Positions 1 through 11,975 of a stretch of 64,000 nucleotides of DNA are shown piece by piece (within the stretch, counting starts at the first letter, position 1; every line of letters starts with the position of its first letter). The DNA lies in assembly GCF_002288925.2 (NCBI RefSeq), contig NW_022098057.1:63231641-63295640 (forward strand), read 5' to 3'. The notes below the pieces were generated by a model. That model made no database searches. It was not told the DNA's origin and worked only from the letters and a program-made list of their open reading frames with translations. The position numbers and the translations under genes are program-made. This DNA comes from Delphinapterus leucas. Taxonomy: Eukaryota; Chordata; Mammalia; Artiodactyla; Monodontidae.

Positions 1-329
1 ACCATTCCTCATCTGATTATTTCAGTTCAACCAATGGAATTTTTCACCCTTACTAAAGCTCTATGTAGCTATTCAACGATATACAAGTCTTATAAGCACT
101 TAGATTTTGCTTAAGAACATCATTTGAGGGTTAGCGCTGCTAAGTGACATTTTAGTTAAAACGTATTACCTGTCTGGCCCAAACCTTCCATGTAAGAAGG
201 AACTCTCTCACATCTATACACATTTCTGTTTCCACAGAGCTGGCCCTTATGGGAAGACCTAAAGACAGTATCTGTTTTCCTTTTAGTATTGAGCACAGTA
301 GGAGGACAAGAAGAGCAACACAATTTACC

Positions 330-535
330 TATTATTTAGTAAACACTTGTATTGATATAATGTTTACTAGGTGTTTTACAATATTAATTCCCACCACAAC
401 TATCATTCTCTCCATTTTACAGATAGAGAAACTGAGGCAAAGATCCCAAGTGGTACATGGTAGAATAGATATTTGAATGCAGGCAGTGTGGCTTCAGAGT
501 CCATGCTTACCCACTGTGCTACACTGGCTCTCATT
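330..535 (-). mobile_element. MIR SINE relic
   Basis: Contains the MIR core in reverse: 'ccattttacagatagagaaa' followed by 'gcaggcagtgtggcttcaga' and 'cccactgtgctacac'. Old and diverged. A weaker MIR-like tract follows at about 590-750. Confidence 0.75.
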
Positions 536-904
536 AACCTGGAAGCAAAGCACAGGGGAAATACAGAATCTAAGCTAGGGAAACCTAAGCTAGGGAAATA
601 CAGGACCTAAGCCCAGTGGAAAGTGCACAGGCCCTGACTTCCCACTTTGGCTCTGCCCTGACTGAAGACAAAGGCTCCAAGTTCATATCTGTAAAGGGTT
701 CATAGCTCCATTGTGGTCATTTGCAGAATAAAAGTAAATGAGATCACATAAGAGAAGCCACGCATCCCATAGTGGGCACACTAAAAGCATCTCTTTAATC
801 TAAGCCTTCACCTAGTTCAGTACCCCTTCTTAAAATTGCTATTTCATCTCATCCCATTTAATCCCTTAGGATAAAAAAAATGCATGCAGCCCTTTCAGTA
901 CATT

Positions 905-1265
905 CAGTAAAACATAAAATATATATTACTTATATATGGAATCTGAAAAATAAATTAGTGAATATAACAAAAAAGAAACAGACTCGCAGATATAGAGAAT
1001 AAACTAGTGGTTACCAGTGGGGAGAGGGAAGGGAGGAGGGGCAAGATAGGGGTGGGGGAGTAAAAGGTACAGACTACTATGTATGAAATAAATGAGCTAC
1101 AAGGATATACTGTACAACACAGGGAATGTAGCCAATATTTTATAAAAACTACAAGTGGAATATAACCTTTAAAAATTGTGAATCACTAGGTTGTACACCT
1201 GAAATTTATATAATATTGTGCATCAACTATACCTCAATAATAAGCAAATAAACTTGAATAAACTT
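905..1265 (+). mobile_element. L1 3' end
   Basis: Shows the L1 3' UTR run: 'actagtggttaccagtgggg', a G-rich purine stretch, 'gggaatgtagccaatatttt', 'ttgtacacctgaaa' and 'caactatacctcaataa'. Confidence 0.8.
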
Positions 1266-2375
1266 TTTAAAAAACCATAACTGTAAACCATTAGAAGGTA
1301 CCAGTTCCATTTATTGGAATTATAGAAACAGTTAGGAATTTTATAAATATTTTATTCCTGTTACTAAAGAAAACAGATCTTGAATTCTGTCCCCTATTTT
1401 TTTAATGATATGTCCAAAGTTAAGTTGTCCATAATATAAAACAGTCTGCCCTGCTGGTATTCCACATGCTGCAAAAGAATAAGAAAGAGAGTGTGTGAAA
1501 GAGCAAACTGCCATAAAAGAAAGTCAAAGTAGAAACTTTCAAACCCTGCCAGCAGTTACAGTTACTATGGTGTTGCCATGGGAGCAACCACAAATGAAGC
1601 AGAAATGTTGACTTCAGCAAGTTTCAAAAGAATACTACTGATAGTTTTTTATAGGTTTATTCCTGACCCAAGAGCAGTCAGGGAATGCTCATGAAGAAAT
1701 GAGCATGTATGTTAACTACAGTTCAATAATAATTAATTAATCTTCAATCATTTAAAAAATGGGTGCACATTATTCTGTATGTAAATAATACCTAAATAAA
1801 TTTGATATTTTTTAAAGGGGGGAAAAAAGAAAGACATCAACTGCACACAATTATTTTTTATCACAACTGTACATTAAGAGCTGTATTTGCAAAATACCTA
1901 AGTGTGGCATAAACCCACAAGGACAAGAGAGCTTAACATAATTTTGGAAGACAGAAAGCTGACAGAGAAGTAACAGCTTAGCAGAGGAAACACTGACACC
2001 TCAGGGCCTGCAGAGGGTGACTGCACCAAGAAACGAGCAATGGCATCTGTAACTCTAGAAATGCTCAGGAATTGAAGGCCTTGATACTTCAGAAAAGCAA
2101 GAGGCTGAAAAAAAAAAGATCGGCTAAAAGTGTATATAAAAAGCTTTCAGCTTTCAAGTCTGCAGATACAGAGGGCCGAATGTATGCTGGAATTAGACAA
2201 TCAAGTAAATGGAGAGTGGATGGCAGGAGGTTGTTTTCTCTCTGCTAGAGTGGGAGGCCACAGACAAGTGAGTAGAGAAGGCTAGAATGATCCAGGTTCT
2301 GGATTAGAGTTGAGGCCATCAGTATAAACTCATGATTAGCTTAATATAAATACAGATGGTTAGATATATTGTATA
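1266..2375. other. Intergenic stretch with no recognised feature
   Basis: AT-rich. No exon-like coding frame, RNA gene or confidently named repeat is visible to me. Confidence 0.5.
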
Positions 2376-2412
2376 TACACACACACACTATATATATATA
2401 TATATATATACA
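2376..2412 (+). repeat. Compound (CA)n/(TA)n microsatellite
   Basis: A short CA run passes directly into about ten TA units. Confidence 0.9.
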
Positions 2413-2439
2413 TAAATACTTGTAGATATGTATATGTAC

Positions 2440-3345
2440 ATAAGTTGGTATACTCATATATATTTCCTTGCTCTGCAAGCTGAGAGACCCTGGAAGCAAT
2501 GATACCCAGCAGCAACAAGAATACCTAGCACTCAGATCTTGGTTTCTAGTATCATTCTCCACACCCCCACGGCAAAAAAAAAAGAACCAGGGCTCCTTGG
2601 AGAAATGTCTGATTCTAGAACTAGGCAGAGTATATACAAGCTGGGTCTTGAGCATCTTGTAGTGCCAAAAAAAATAAGAATGCTAAAAAAACGAAACACA
2701 GTAACAACAACAAAAACAAATGATGAGGATATATCAAAGGGACACAAGACCAACGGAAAGAGTTTGCAGTAACCAAAGCTAGAACAATTTGAGCAACAAG
2801 ATGAAGTATTACTGTATTATAACCCAAAGTATAAAATAAATACCCAATAACTAAATAAATACCCATCAAGCCATACTAATATAAATAAATTGAATGAATA
2901 AATAAATATGGGAGAAAAGACAAATTTCCCACGCAGAATAACTCCCAATAATTTGTGTAGATACCCCCCCACCTCCAAGGAGGTGGAGCATACACCCCTC
3001 ACTCCTGAAGTGTGGGCTGTGCATAGTGACTGCTTTCCAAAGCATACGGCATGGAAAGGCGGTGGGGAGGGGTTGGGGAGAGTACTTTACAGTGGAGAAA
3101 CCTGATAAACACTACGTCAGCCAGATGATCAAGGTTAACATCAACAGGGAGGTCATGTTGATAGTATGTACCTTTGATATGGTGTGATAAGAACAGCACT
3201 TTACCTCTGTGGTCTTCCTCTCAAAACCCATAACTCCAGTCTAATCCTAAGAAAAACATCAGACAAATCCCAATTGAGGGACATTCTGTAGAATATGTGA
3301 CTAGTCCTCCTCAAAGCTGTCAAAGCCATCAAAATCAAGGAAAGC
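2440..3345 (+). mobile_element. Old L1M-type 3' UTR relic
   Basis: The right part has the phrases 'aaacatcagacaaatcccaa', 'attgagggacattctgtag' and 'actagtcctcctcaaagctg', typical of mammalian L1M 3' UTRs. The left boundary is uncertain. A CHR-1 SINE adjoins its 3' end. Confidence 0.6.
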
Positions 3346-3680
3346 GGGGCTTCCCTGGTGGCGCAGTGGTTGAAAGTCCGCCTGCCGATGCAGGGGACAC
3401 GGGTTCGTGCCCCGGTCCGGGAAGATCCCACATGCTGCAGAGCAACTAAGCCCATGTGCCACAACTACTGAGCCTGTGCTCTAGAGGCCACAAGCCACAA
3501 CTACTGAGCCTGCGTGCTAGAGCCCATGCTCCACGACAAGAGAAGCCACCGTAACGAGAAGTCCACGCACCTCAAGGAAGAGTAGCCCTCACTCACCACA
3601 ACTAGAGAAAGCCCACACACAGCAACGAAGACCCGTTGCAGCCAAAAATAAATAAATAAAATAAATTTATTTTAAAAAAA
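3346..3680 (+). mobile_element. CHR-1 type SINE
   Basis: tRNA-derived head 'gggcttccctggtggcgcag' with pol III A and B box motifs, then several 'acaactactgagcc' units, 'gagaaagcccacacacagca' and an A/T-rich tail. Confidence 0.92.
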
Positions 3681-3683
3681 CAA

Positions 3684-5140
3684 CAGTATGGTACTGGCAT
3701 ATATATAGTACCATATATATAGTCAGCTAATTTTTGACAAGGGTGCCAAGAATACACAATGGGGAAAGGACAGTTTCTTCAATAAATGGTGCTAGGAAAA
3801 CTAGATATCCACATGCAAAAGAATGAAACTTACCCTACAGCATTCACAAAAATTAACTCAAAATCAATCAAAGATTCAAATGTAAGACCTGAAGCCATAA
3901 AACTCCCAGAAGAAAACACAGGGGAAAAGATCCTTGACATTGGTCCAGGCAGTGATTTCCTAGATAAGTCACCAAAACACAGGAAACAAAAACTAAAATA
4001 AATAAGTGGGACTACATTAAACTAAAGAGCTTCTGCATAGCAAAGGAAACCATCAATAAATTGAATAGACAATCTACAGAATGGGAGAATTCGTAAACCA
4101 TATATCTGATAAAGGTCTAATATCCAAAATATATAAAGAACTCATACAACTCAACAGCAAAAAAAGAAAATAATCCAATTAAAAATGGGCAAAGGACCTG
4201 AATAGATATTTTTCCAAAGAAGACATACAAATGGCTAACAAATATATGAAAACATGGTCAACATCACTAATCATCAGGGATATGCAAATCAAAACCACAG
4301 TGAGATTTCACTTCACACCTGTTAGGATGGCTTTTATCAAGAAGACAAGAGATAACAACATTGGTGAGGATATGGAGAAAAGGAGACCCTTGTGCACAGT
4401 TGGTGGGATTGTAAATTGAGTTGACCTTTACGGAAAACAGTACGGCAGTTCCTCAAAAAATTAAAAATTGAAGTACCATATGATCCAACAATCCCACTCC
4501 TGGGTATACATCCAAAGGAACTGAAATCAGTATCTCAAAGCAGTATCTGCATACCCATGTTCATTGCATCTTTATTCACAATAGTCGAGATATGGAAACA
4601 ACCTAAGTGTCAACAGCTGAATGGATATAGAAGATGTGTATATATATATATACAACGGAATATTATTTAGCCATGAGAAAGAAGGAAATCCTGCCATTTG
4701 GAACAACACAGATGGACTTTAAAGGCATTATGCTAAGTGAGGTAAATCAGAGAAGGACAAATACCGTATGATCTCACTTATACGTGGAATCTAAGAAAAC
4801 TGAACTTGTAAAAACAGAGAGTGGAACACAGTTACCAAGGGCTGGGGATGGGGGAATTGGGGCAATACTAAAGGTACAAACTTGTAACTAGTAAATAAAT
4901 AAGTTCTGGAGAGCTAAGGTACAATATAGTGATTATAGTCAATAATACTGTATTATAAACTTTAAAGTTACTAAGAGACTAAATCTTACCTACTGTTAAC
5001 ATAAAAAGAAATGATAAATATGTGACATGATAAAGGTATTAGCTAATGCTCCTGAAGTAATATTACAATATATAAACACACTGCATACCTTAAAATTACA
5101 GTGTTATATGTCAATTATTTCTCAATTAAAAAAAAAGCCA
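3684..5140 (+). mobile_element. L1 ORF2 end and 3' UTR relic
   Basis: Recognisable L1 phrases in order: 'caataaatggtgctaggaaa', 'aaatgggcaaaggacctgaa', 'atatgcaaatcaaaaccaca', 'tatgatccaacaatcccact' and 'tatttagccatgagaaagaa'. Many stops; not coding. Confidence 0.9.
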
Positions 5141-5221
5141 GCTTACGATCCAATCAACCTACATCAAAATCCAAAAGCCTTACCCTTGTAAACAGAGCTT
5201 CCTATTAGCTTGATTCCTCAC

Positions 5222-5344
5222 TTTTTTTTTTTTTTGACCACACTGCAAGGCATGTGGGATCTTAGTTCCCCAACCAGGGATTTAACCCGTGCCCCCTGCA
5301 GTGGAAGCATGGAGTCTTAACCACTGGACCACCAGGGAAGTCCC
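5222..5344 (-). mobile_element. Short CHR-type SINE
   Basis: Poly-T at left, 'gatcttagttccccaacc' and 'accaccagggaagtccc' at right, so it reads on the minus strand. Flanked by a duplication of 'ttcctcactttt'. Confidence 0.9.
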
Positions 5345-6335
5345 ATAATTCCTCACTTTTAAATATGAACATAGCCAAAGACTACTAGACACTAAAGAAA
5401 AGTTTCCAATGGTAAAAGCAAAAACCAAGCAAGAAAAAAAAAAAGTAGGAAACAGAAAAGAACTTAAAACAAAAACTATAATATCTTTAGGGAAATAAGA
5501 TATTGATTGTATCCATGAAACAAGAACAAGAGGATAACTACAAACAAGGGTGGGAGCAGGGGGGAGGGAGAGGAACTATATGACACTTAAAAAAAAAAAT
5601 TCAGTACTTTTTTCCTAGCAAGAGTTTTAAGCTCAAAAAGAGAAATTTAACTTTGAGCCATAACTGATAAAAAAACTTATATGAATCTATAGGGAACGTC
5701 CTAATAAAACTTCTGGGAATAATTTAAAGGTGTATTCTCTAAGGCATTTTCCAGTATTTTTTGATTGTATTAAACATTCATATTCTCTGGTTACATTTTA
5801 CAGCACTCTTAATTAGCTCTGAGTGGTTTAAATTCCACTAATAAGATAATGGCCTCTGAGAAATACATACAGTTGTACTAGGATTGTCTGTAAATGAATA
5901 AGGATAATACACACATGCATACATTGTAAACTTTGCTGTAACAATACAATATGATGTATTAAGTTGGTAAGGGAAGAAGAGCATTAGCTGAGGAAAATAA
6001 GAGAAGCTAAAAAGTTTTAAGATCAAGGCAAGATTTATAGTTAAAAGAATATGTGAAAATATATGAGTTCTAATATTACTAAAAACAGGAGTCAGAATTG
6101 ATAATTCACCTGGAAATCATTTATGTGAATTTGCACATATAATTGAGTAAAAAGTCACAGTATATGGACCAGATGGTGACAAAATTAAATCACTGTGCAG
6201 AACTTAGGAGACTAAATCATGGGAGGTTTTTCTTCTATCATCTCAGGGTAGACTCTTCTAGTGGCTGAAAGCTCCCCAGAAAAGGCCAGAGCTGAAAGCA
6301 TCTACTTTCTGAGAACTCAGGACTGCCAGCTGTTA
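5345..6335. other. Intergenic stretch with no recognised feature
   Basis: AT-rich single-copy-looking DNA with no coding frame, RNA gene or repeat family I can name. Confidence 0.5.
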
Positions 6336-6351
6336 GAATGTCAATATTCTC

Positions 6352-7103
6352 AAAGGAACCCTCCTACACTGTTGGTAGGAATGTAAATTGGTACAGCCAC
6401 TATGGAGAACAGTATGGAGGTTCCTTAAAAAACTATAAACGGAATTACCATATGATCCAGGGATCCCACTCTGGGGCATATATCTGGATAAAACTATAAT
6501 TTGAAAAGATACATGCACCCCAATGTTCATTGCATCACTGTTTACAATAGTCAAGACATGGAAGTAACCTAAGTATCCACTGACAGATGAATGGATGAAG
6601 AAGATGTGGTAAATACATACAATGGAATATTACTCAGCCATAAAAAAGAATGAATGCCATTTGCAGCAACATGGATGGACCTAGAGATTATCATACTAAG
6701 TGAAGTAAGCCAGAGAAAGACAAATCATATGATATCGCTTATATGTAGAATCTAAAAAAAAATGTTACAAATGCACTTAAGTACGAAACAGAAATAGACC
6801 CACAGACATAGAAAACAAACTTATGGTTACCAAAGGGGAAAGGAGGGGGGGAGGGATAAATTAGGAGTTTGGGATTAACATATACACACTACTATATACA
6901 AAATAGATAACCAACAAGGACCTACTGTATAGCATAAGGAACTATACTCGATATTTTATAATAACCTATAAGGGAAATGAATCTGAAAAAGAACATACAC
7001 AGGCACACACACATATATATACATAACTGAATCACTCTGCTGTACACCTGCAACTAACAAAACATTGTAAATCAACTATACTTCAATTAAAAAAAAAATG
7101 AGA
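6352..7103 (+). mobile_element. L1 3' insertion with target-site duplication
   Basis: Starts 'aaggaaccctcctacactgt' and carries the L1 3' UTR to 'aatcaactatacttcaatt' and poly-A. Flanked by 'gaatgtcaatattctca' (6336-6351 region) and 'gaatgccaacattctca' (7104-7120), a lightly diverged TSD. Confidence 0.88.
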
Positions 7104-7120
7104 GAATGCCAACATTCTCA

Positions 7121-8068
7121 TAATAAGCAACAAAAGTCTTACCTTCTTTCTCGCACATTGCCATACTCCCCTTTATTCTTCTGAATTCTCTTTCTTTTCA
7201 AATGTGTATCTGAATCTCTTCTCAGATGTAGACATTACACTGTTTATTGTTACTCCTCTTATTTTCAAAATGAAAAAAGGAACTATCAAATAATGAGCTC
7301 TAAGAAATGAAAACTAACATAGAGAAAATTAAATTTTCAATAGGTTAGAAGATAAAGTTGGAGAAATTACCTAGAAAGTAGCAGAAAAGTCATGAGTATA
7401 ATTTTAAAATACTGATTTAACAACCACAAAAAGGAATAATAGATATATCAAAAGAGAAATGGAGAAAAGGAATGATTTAAGGAGTGATTTAAGAAAGCTA
7501 AATCCTCACCTGCTATAACAGGAAATCAGTAGCTAATGCTTTAAAATGATGACTCAAGAGACAGTAGGAGATGTATATTATGCAGTCAATGAGGTTAAGT
7601 ATTAGAAGAAATAAATAATAGAGTTGAAAATGCTTGTTTCTGGTTTTTAAAGCTATGTATATATTCCTTTGACAAAAATTAATTTTTAAAACACGGCTTA
7701 AGCTTACTTGGCTTATGTATATAGAGTTAGAGGTAAGTTAATGTGCAAAAGTGTGGCTTAGGGGAAAGTTCTTATTTCCAAGTGAGCTTTGTTTTGAATT
7801 TATATTATATACTACTTTTAATTACATGCGATCAACATCTATTTATCAGTTTTTAAAGAATAACAATGAGTGATAAACATGCTGAGAAAATGAAAATGCA
7901 GCTGTTAAGAGGAAAGAATAAGTCAATTTGTGCACATTACAAATTACTTAAGGAACTTTTAAAAATATATATGATCTCGACCTAATTACAAGCACTTGAA
8001 AAAAAACGATCTCCCAGCAGGGAATTATCAATTTCACTGCACTTTACAGGTGTCTCAAATAGCAGTTC
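7121..8068. other. Intergenic stretch with no recognised feature
   Basis: AT-rich; no coding frame or nameable repeat. Confidence 0.5.
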
Positions 8069-8082
8069 AAAGTAGTCACTGA

Positions 8083-8435
8083 TGGGAATAGAGACACAGA
8101 CCTACCAGAGAATGGACTTGACACGGGGACGGGGAAGGGTAAGCTGGGACGAAGTGAGAGAGTGGCATGTACATATATACACTACCAAATGTAAAACAGC
8201 TAGCTAAAGGGAAGCAGCCGCACGGCACAGGGAGATCAGCTCGGTGCTTTGTGACCACCTAGAAGGGTGGGATAGGGAGGGTGGGTGGGATAGGGAGGGT
8301 GGGTGGGAGGGAGGGAGATGCAAGAGGGAAGAGATATGGGGATATATGTATAACTGATTCACTTTGTTATAAAGCAGAAACTTAACACACCATTGTAAAG
8401 CAATTATACTCCAATAAAGATGTTAAAACAACAAC
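8083..8435 (+). mobile_element. 5'-truncated young cetartiodactyl L1
   Basis: Ends 'ttatactccaataaagatgt' plus an A-rich tail. Flanked by perfect 14-bp copies of 'aaagtagtcactga' at 8069-8082 and 8436-8449. An 18-bp G-rich unit is duplicated at about 8271-8306 relative to the copy at 24646. Confidence 0.93.
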
Positions 8436-8449
8436 AAAGTAGTCACTGA

Positions 8450-9761
8450 GGTTACAAGCCTTTCCCAAGCCTCTATAAGCACCGAGGGCTTTTCAAAGGC
8501 CTGGACTGGTTAAGGAGCACATGATATTGAATCTCTGGGCAGATTCTAAGAGCGTAGCTTTAAAGGACTTCAAAACGCCTCCTCAACCCAAATTTGCCAA
8601 AAGTAGCTTCTTAAATTGTTTTCAAAACCCGATCCTACTTCAAAAGTTTTTTTCCCCTTCTCTGGCATCTTTCTGCCCATTAAGACAACCACTGTTTATC
8701 GTCTCTGTTGGAATTGTCCTACTATGTTGAGTGACAGACTTTTAGATAATAGTGCTCAGAAGCATGTTTAGAAACACTGTTATCTCTGTTCAAGTTTATG
8801 TATTTTACAACTTTTGAAAATAGAGTAGGGAAACAGCCTAATTCATTTATCCATTTGCTTCTCTTATCAAACCACAACTTTTCATTATATCCTCATAGGT
8901 TTGTTTTCAGTTGGACACACAAAGAATGACTGCATCATAATTACAGACTCCCAGGTCTGAGGTGTAAGAATTTTTGGTGATTTGTGATGACAGTTTTGTT
9001 TGTGATTCACAATAAGTCATTTTTCAAAAGACCCAATTCCATTTTGTATACTCACACTCGTCCATAAACAATGTACAAAGCATTACAAGTCATTGGTTAT
9101 TATTGTTAACCATTTATGTACTAACCACATTTTACTAAATTACCCAGATCTGTACTGATGGAACTGAGGTCGGCATCTAAGCCTCAGTCCATACCCAATG
9201 CTGATGTTCAGCTGAATCCACAATAGTCCAAGGAGGGTTTTCAGGCAAGTATTTCAAAACCTGTTAGAAAACTGCAAGAAAAAAAAGTTTTGGAAAGATT
9301 GAAAACATGACCTTAGTGAAATGCATGCCTTGAACTTAGCTTGCCCCATAAGCCCACAAAGAAAGATAAGTGACATGTCAAACTTGTAGCAGAGAAGGAA
9401 GACCTGATTTCACAGTGACCATTTTAAACACACTAGAGTTATTCACAGCCATTCCAATTATATTTTTCCTGTTTTGTTTCACCTGATTTCATCTTTCTTT
9501 TAATCTCTTCTTCTGCCTAACCACAGAGCTCTCCCTCCCCCACAAAGACGGGAAAGGTGAAAAGTAAACTATCACTAGTATTTATAAACACTCTGTAGCT
9601 CAATGTTCAAGCAGCCCTTCTCTGACAGCACCTCACCCCCACTCCTCTTATCTGAGGCTTCACTAACAATTAACTTGCAAGTGTCTTGCCTAAGTGTCTT
9701 CTCTGACTTACCAATTCTAGCTTCTAAACTGGAGAAAGTGAGAGAATTAATAACCCTCTAA
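8450..9761. other. Intergenic stretch with no recognised feature
   Basis: No coding frame beyond chance length and no repeat family I can name. Confidence 0.5.
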
Positions 9762-10056
9762 GGGCTTCCCCTGGTGGCACAGTGGTTAAGAATCCGCCTG
9801 CCAATGCAGGGGACACGGGTTCGAGCCCTGGTCTGGGAAGGTCCCACTATGCCTCGGAGCAACTAAGCCCGTGCGCCACAACTACTGAAGCCCGCGCTCC
9901 TAGAGCCCGTGCTCCGCAACAAGAGAAGCCACTGCAGGGAGAAGCCCGCGCACTGCAACGAAGAGTAGCCCCCGCTCGCCGCCAACCAGAGAAAGCCTGC
10001 GAGCAGCAATGAAGACCCGATGCAGCCAAAAATAAAATAAATTTATGAAAAAAAAA
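9762..10056 (+). mobile_element. CHR-1 type SINE
   Basis: Begins 'gggcttcccctggtggcaca', has the CHR-1 body with 'cgcaacaagagaagccactg', and ends in an A-rich tail. TSD 'aataaccctct' on both sides. Confidence 0.93.
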
Positions 10057-10564
10057 ATAACCCTCTTAAGTAACGTATCTCATCACGTAAATACGAGACC
10101 AACCCTCCATTATCCAGTTCAGTTCATGGGTATTTCTTGAGTCCATCTGGGCAAGAATAGACTATGTCTGCCATGACGTTAAGTCACAGCGGAAAGCAAG
10201 TCCTACAAGTTAAAGTTGCTCAAACGCAAAATATCAAAAGAAATATGCCCTTCCAGGCATTTCACTATTGATTATCCACAAGTAAGGGAGCTATACAGTC
10301 AGTGCTGCCTGTTCAGCCTTCATTTTCATGAAGGCAAAGGTTAGAAGAATAAAGACTGCTATCAATTAAATATCATCTGAACTCTGAACTACTGAAGAAA
10401 AAGTCAGAGAGATGACTAACTGTAAACTTGGCTACTCCTTGACCCAACTACAACCAAGTCAGTTTAATCCCTAGTCTGAAGTCAGCCTCGATTTAGCAGT
10501 TGCTCAAGAAATTAGTTTAGTTCTTCGAATGACCTAAGAGCTCAATTCACAGCCCAGAATGAAC

Positions 10565-10800
10565 CCAAACCTTCAGGTTCATTTATAAAACACTTCCTGT
10601 ATACCAAGTCCTGTGCTATATGGCATCTCATCACATTTAACCTCCCAAACAACGCTAAGTAGGTGTTATTGTCCATCTTTTTCAGATGTGGAGACCAAGC
10701 CATAGAGAAGGTAAGATTACTGAACTAACTGGTAGTGATGAGAGAAGCTAAACCAAGATCTATCCAACTCCAAAGACTATGTCCTTAAGCTCCTTTTAGC
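10565..10800 (-). mobile_element. MIR relic
   Basis: Reverse-strand MIR features: 'ttgtccatctttttcagatg' then 'gccatagagaaggtaagatt' and 'caaagactatgtcctta'. Confidence 0.65.
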
Positions 10801-10974
10801 TATATCTCTAACCAAGGCTTAAAATCTTTATTGGACAAGTAAAGGCCACTATGCATCAGACTGGCCTTTGGACACGGGAAGACCACTCACTCTATGTAAA
10901 ATAGCCCACCAACCACTACCACTCTCTTCCCTTATTCTACTTCTTTCTAGCATTTATCTCTGAAATCACATCTA

Positions 10975-11215
10975 TTAATTTCACATTCATTTGCGCTTCT
11001 ACTATATTCCAGGCACCATAGATATGGCAGTGAATTACACAGACAACAATATTTGCCCTCACAGAGCTGACATTATTTATTTAACTTATTCCTGTCAGTC
11101 ACCATACCAAAATATAATCTCCACAAGGGCAGGAACATTATCTGTCTCACTTACTGCGTATTTCCAGCACCTAGAACAGCCTCTGGTACATGGGTACAAC
11201 AGACAGCAACCTCTG
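10975..11215 (+). mobile_element. LINE2 3' end relic
   Basis: 'atataatctccacaagggca', 'tgcgtatttccagcaccta' and 'gaacagcctctggtacatgg' match the L2 3' terminal region; the preceding 'tattccaggcaccatagata' is also L2-like. Confidence 0.7.
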
Positions 11216-11514
11216 TCAAAGAATTCTACCTGTGACATCCTCAGCAAAGGTATAGGAAACTGGTCAAAACAATTCACCAAACTGATTTTATTCCCACGCA
11301 GAGTTCCTTACAGTGCATTGTCTTAGTGCTATACTACAAATGGCCATTAAATAAATCTTTAAATAAATTCTCTAAGACACAAAACAAACAGCAGTTTAGT
11401 TATCCTTAACAGTTAATTTTTCTTAGCAAAAAAAAAAAGACCAGTAAAAGATAGCCACAGTACCATAGCAGGCAGTAAATGCATATGAGGAAAAAAAGGA
11501 TTTTAAAATAGATT

Positions 11515-11520
11515 TTTATT
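11515..11520 (-). terminator. SUPV3L1: Candidate SUPV3L1 polyadenylation signal AATAAA
   Basis: AATAAA on the minus strand begins 20 nt past the stop codon, which would give a 3' UTR of only about 40 nt. Further AATAAA hexamers lie at 11287-11292 and 11076-11081 and could serve longer forms; the latter falls within an L2 relic. Confidence 0.45.
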
Positions 11521-11539
11521 TGCAAAAATAAAAATAAAA

Positions 11540-11975
11540 CTAATCTGAATCGGGTTCCTTCTTCTTTCTTCTTGTCCCTGTTAAGGAAGTCCCAGATTCT
11601 GTTCTTCCTTTGCCATGCTCAGTTTGTTGTGTCATCCACTCTTTTTCTAGTTGTTTCAGCATGTCTGCAGTGAGGAGTCCTTGCTGCACCAATCTGGAAG
11701 CAAGGGATTTCTCTCCTGCACCAGAGCCAAGTGGTTCAGCAGCTTTACTCCCTAAAGCTTTGGTGCCGTGATTCCTTCTAGTTCGGCTCTTTACTGTTCC
11801 TGACAAACGGGACTGGCTTTCTGCTGATGAGTTCTGCAAATTCAGCAGTTTATGTGCCTCTGAAATTTTAATCAGTTTGGTGATGTTATGTACACCATCT
11901 TGGATAATGCCATCTAATTGTTTCTGGAGATCTCGAACAAGGCTGGCATCTGGAAACATATCTATAAACCGGTAG
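11540..11975 (-). CDS. SUPV3L1: SUPV3L1 exon 15, coding part (residues 643-787 and stop)
   Basis: Encodes [18 protein letters not shown] to the C terminus [10 protein letters not shown], then TAG at 11542-11540. It includes the conserved [20 protein letters not shown]. The Ser/Arg/Gly-rich middle differs most from the human protein as I recall it, which fits a flexible linker. The basic cluster near the end resembles a nuclear localisation signal; SUV3 is also reported in nuclei. Confidence 0.96.

Noticed and set aside
3786..4419. Small reading frames in the 3.7-4.4 kb region
   Set aside because: They fall in decayed L1 ORF2/3' UTR sequence.
1..11539. Start of the next gene (HKDC1 in human order) at the left edge
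   Set aside because: No exon or CpG island could be recognised; if synteny holds, it begins to the left of the window.
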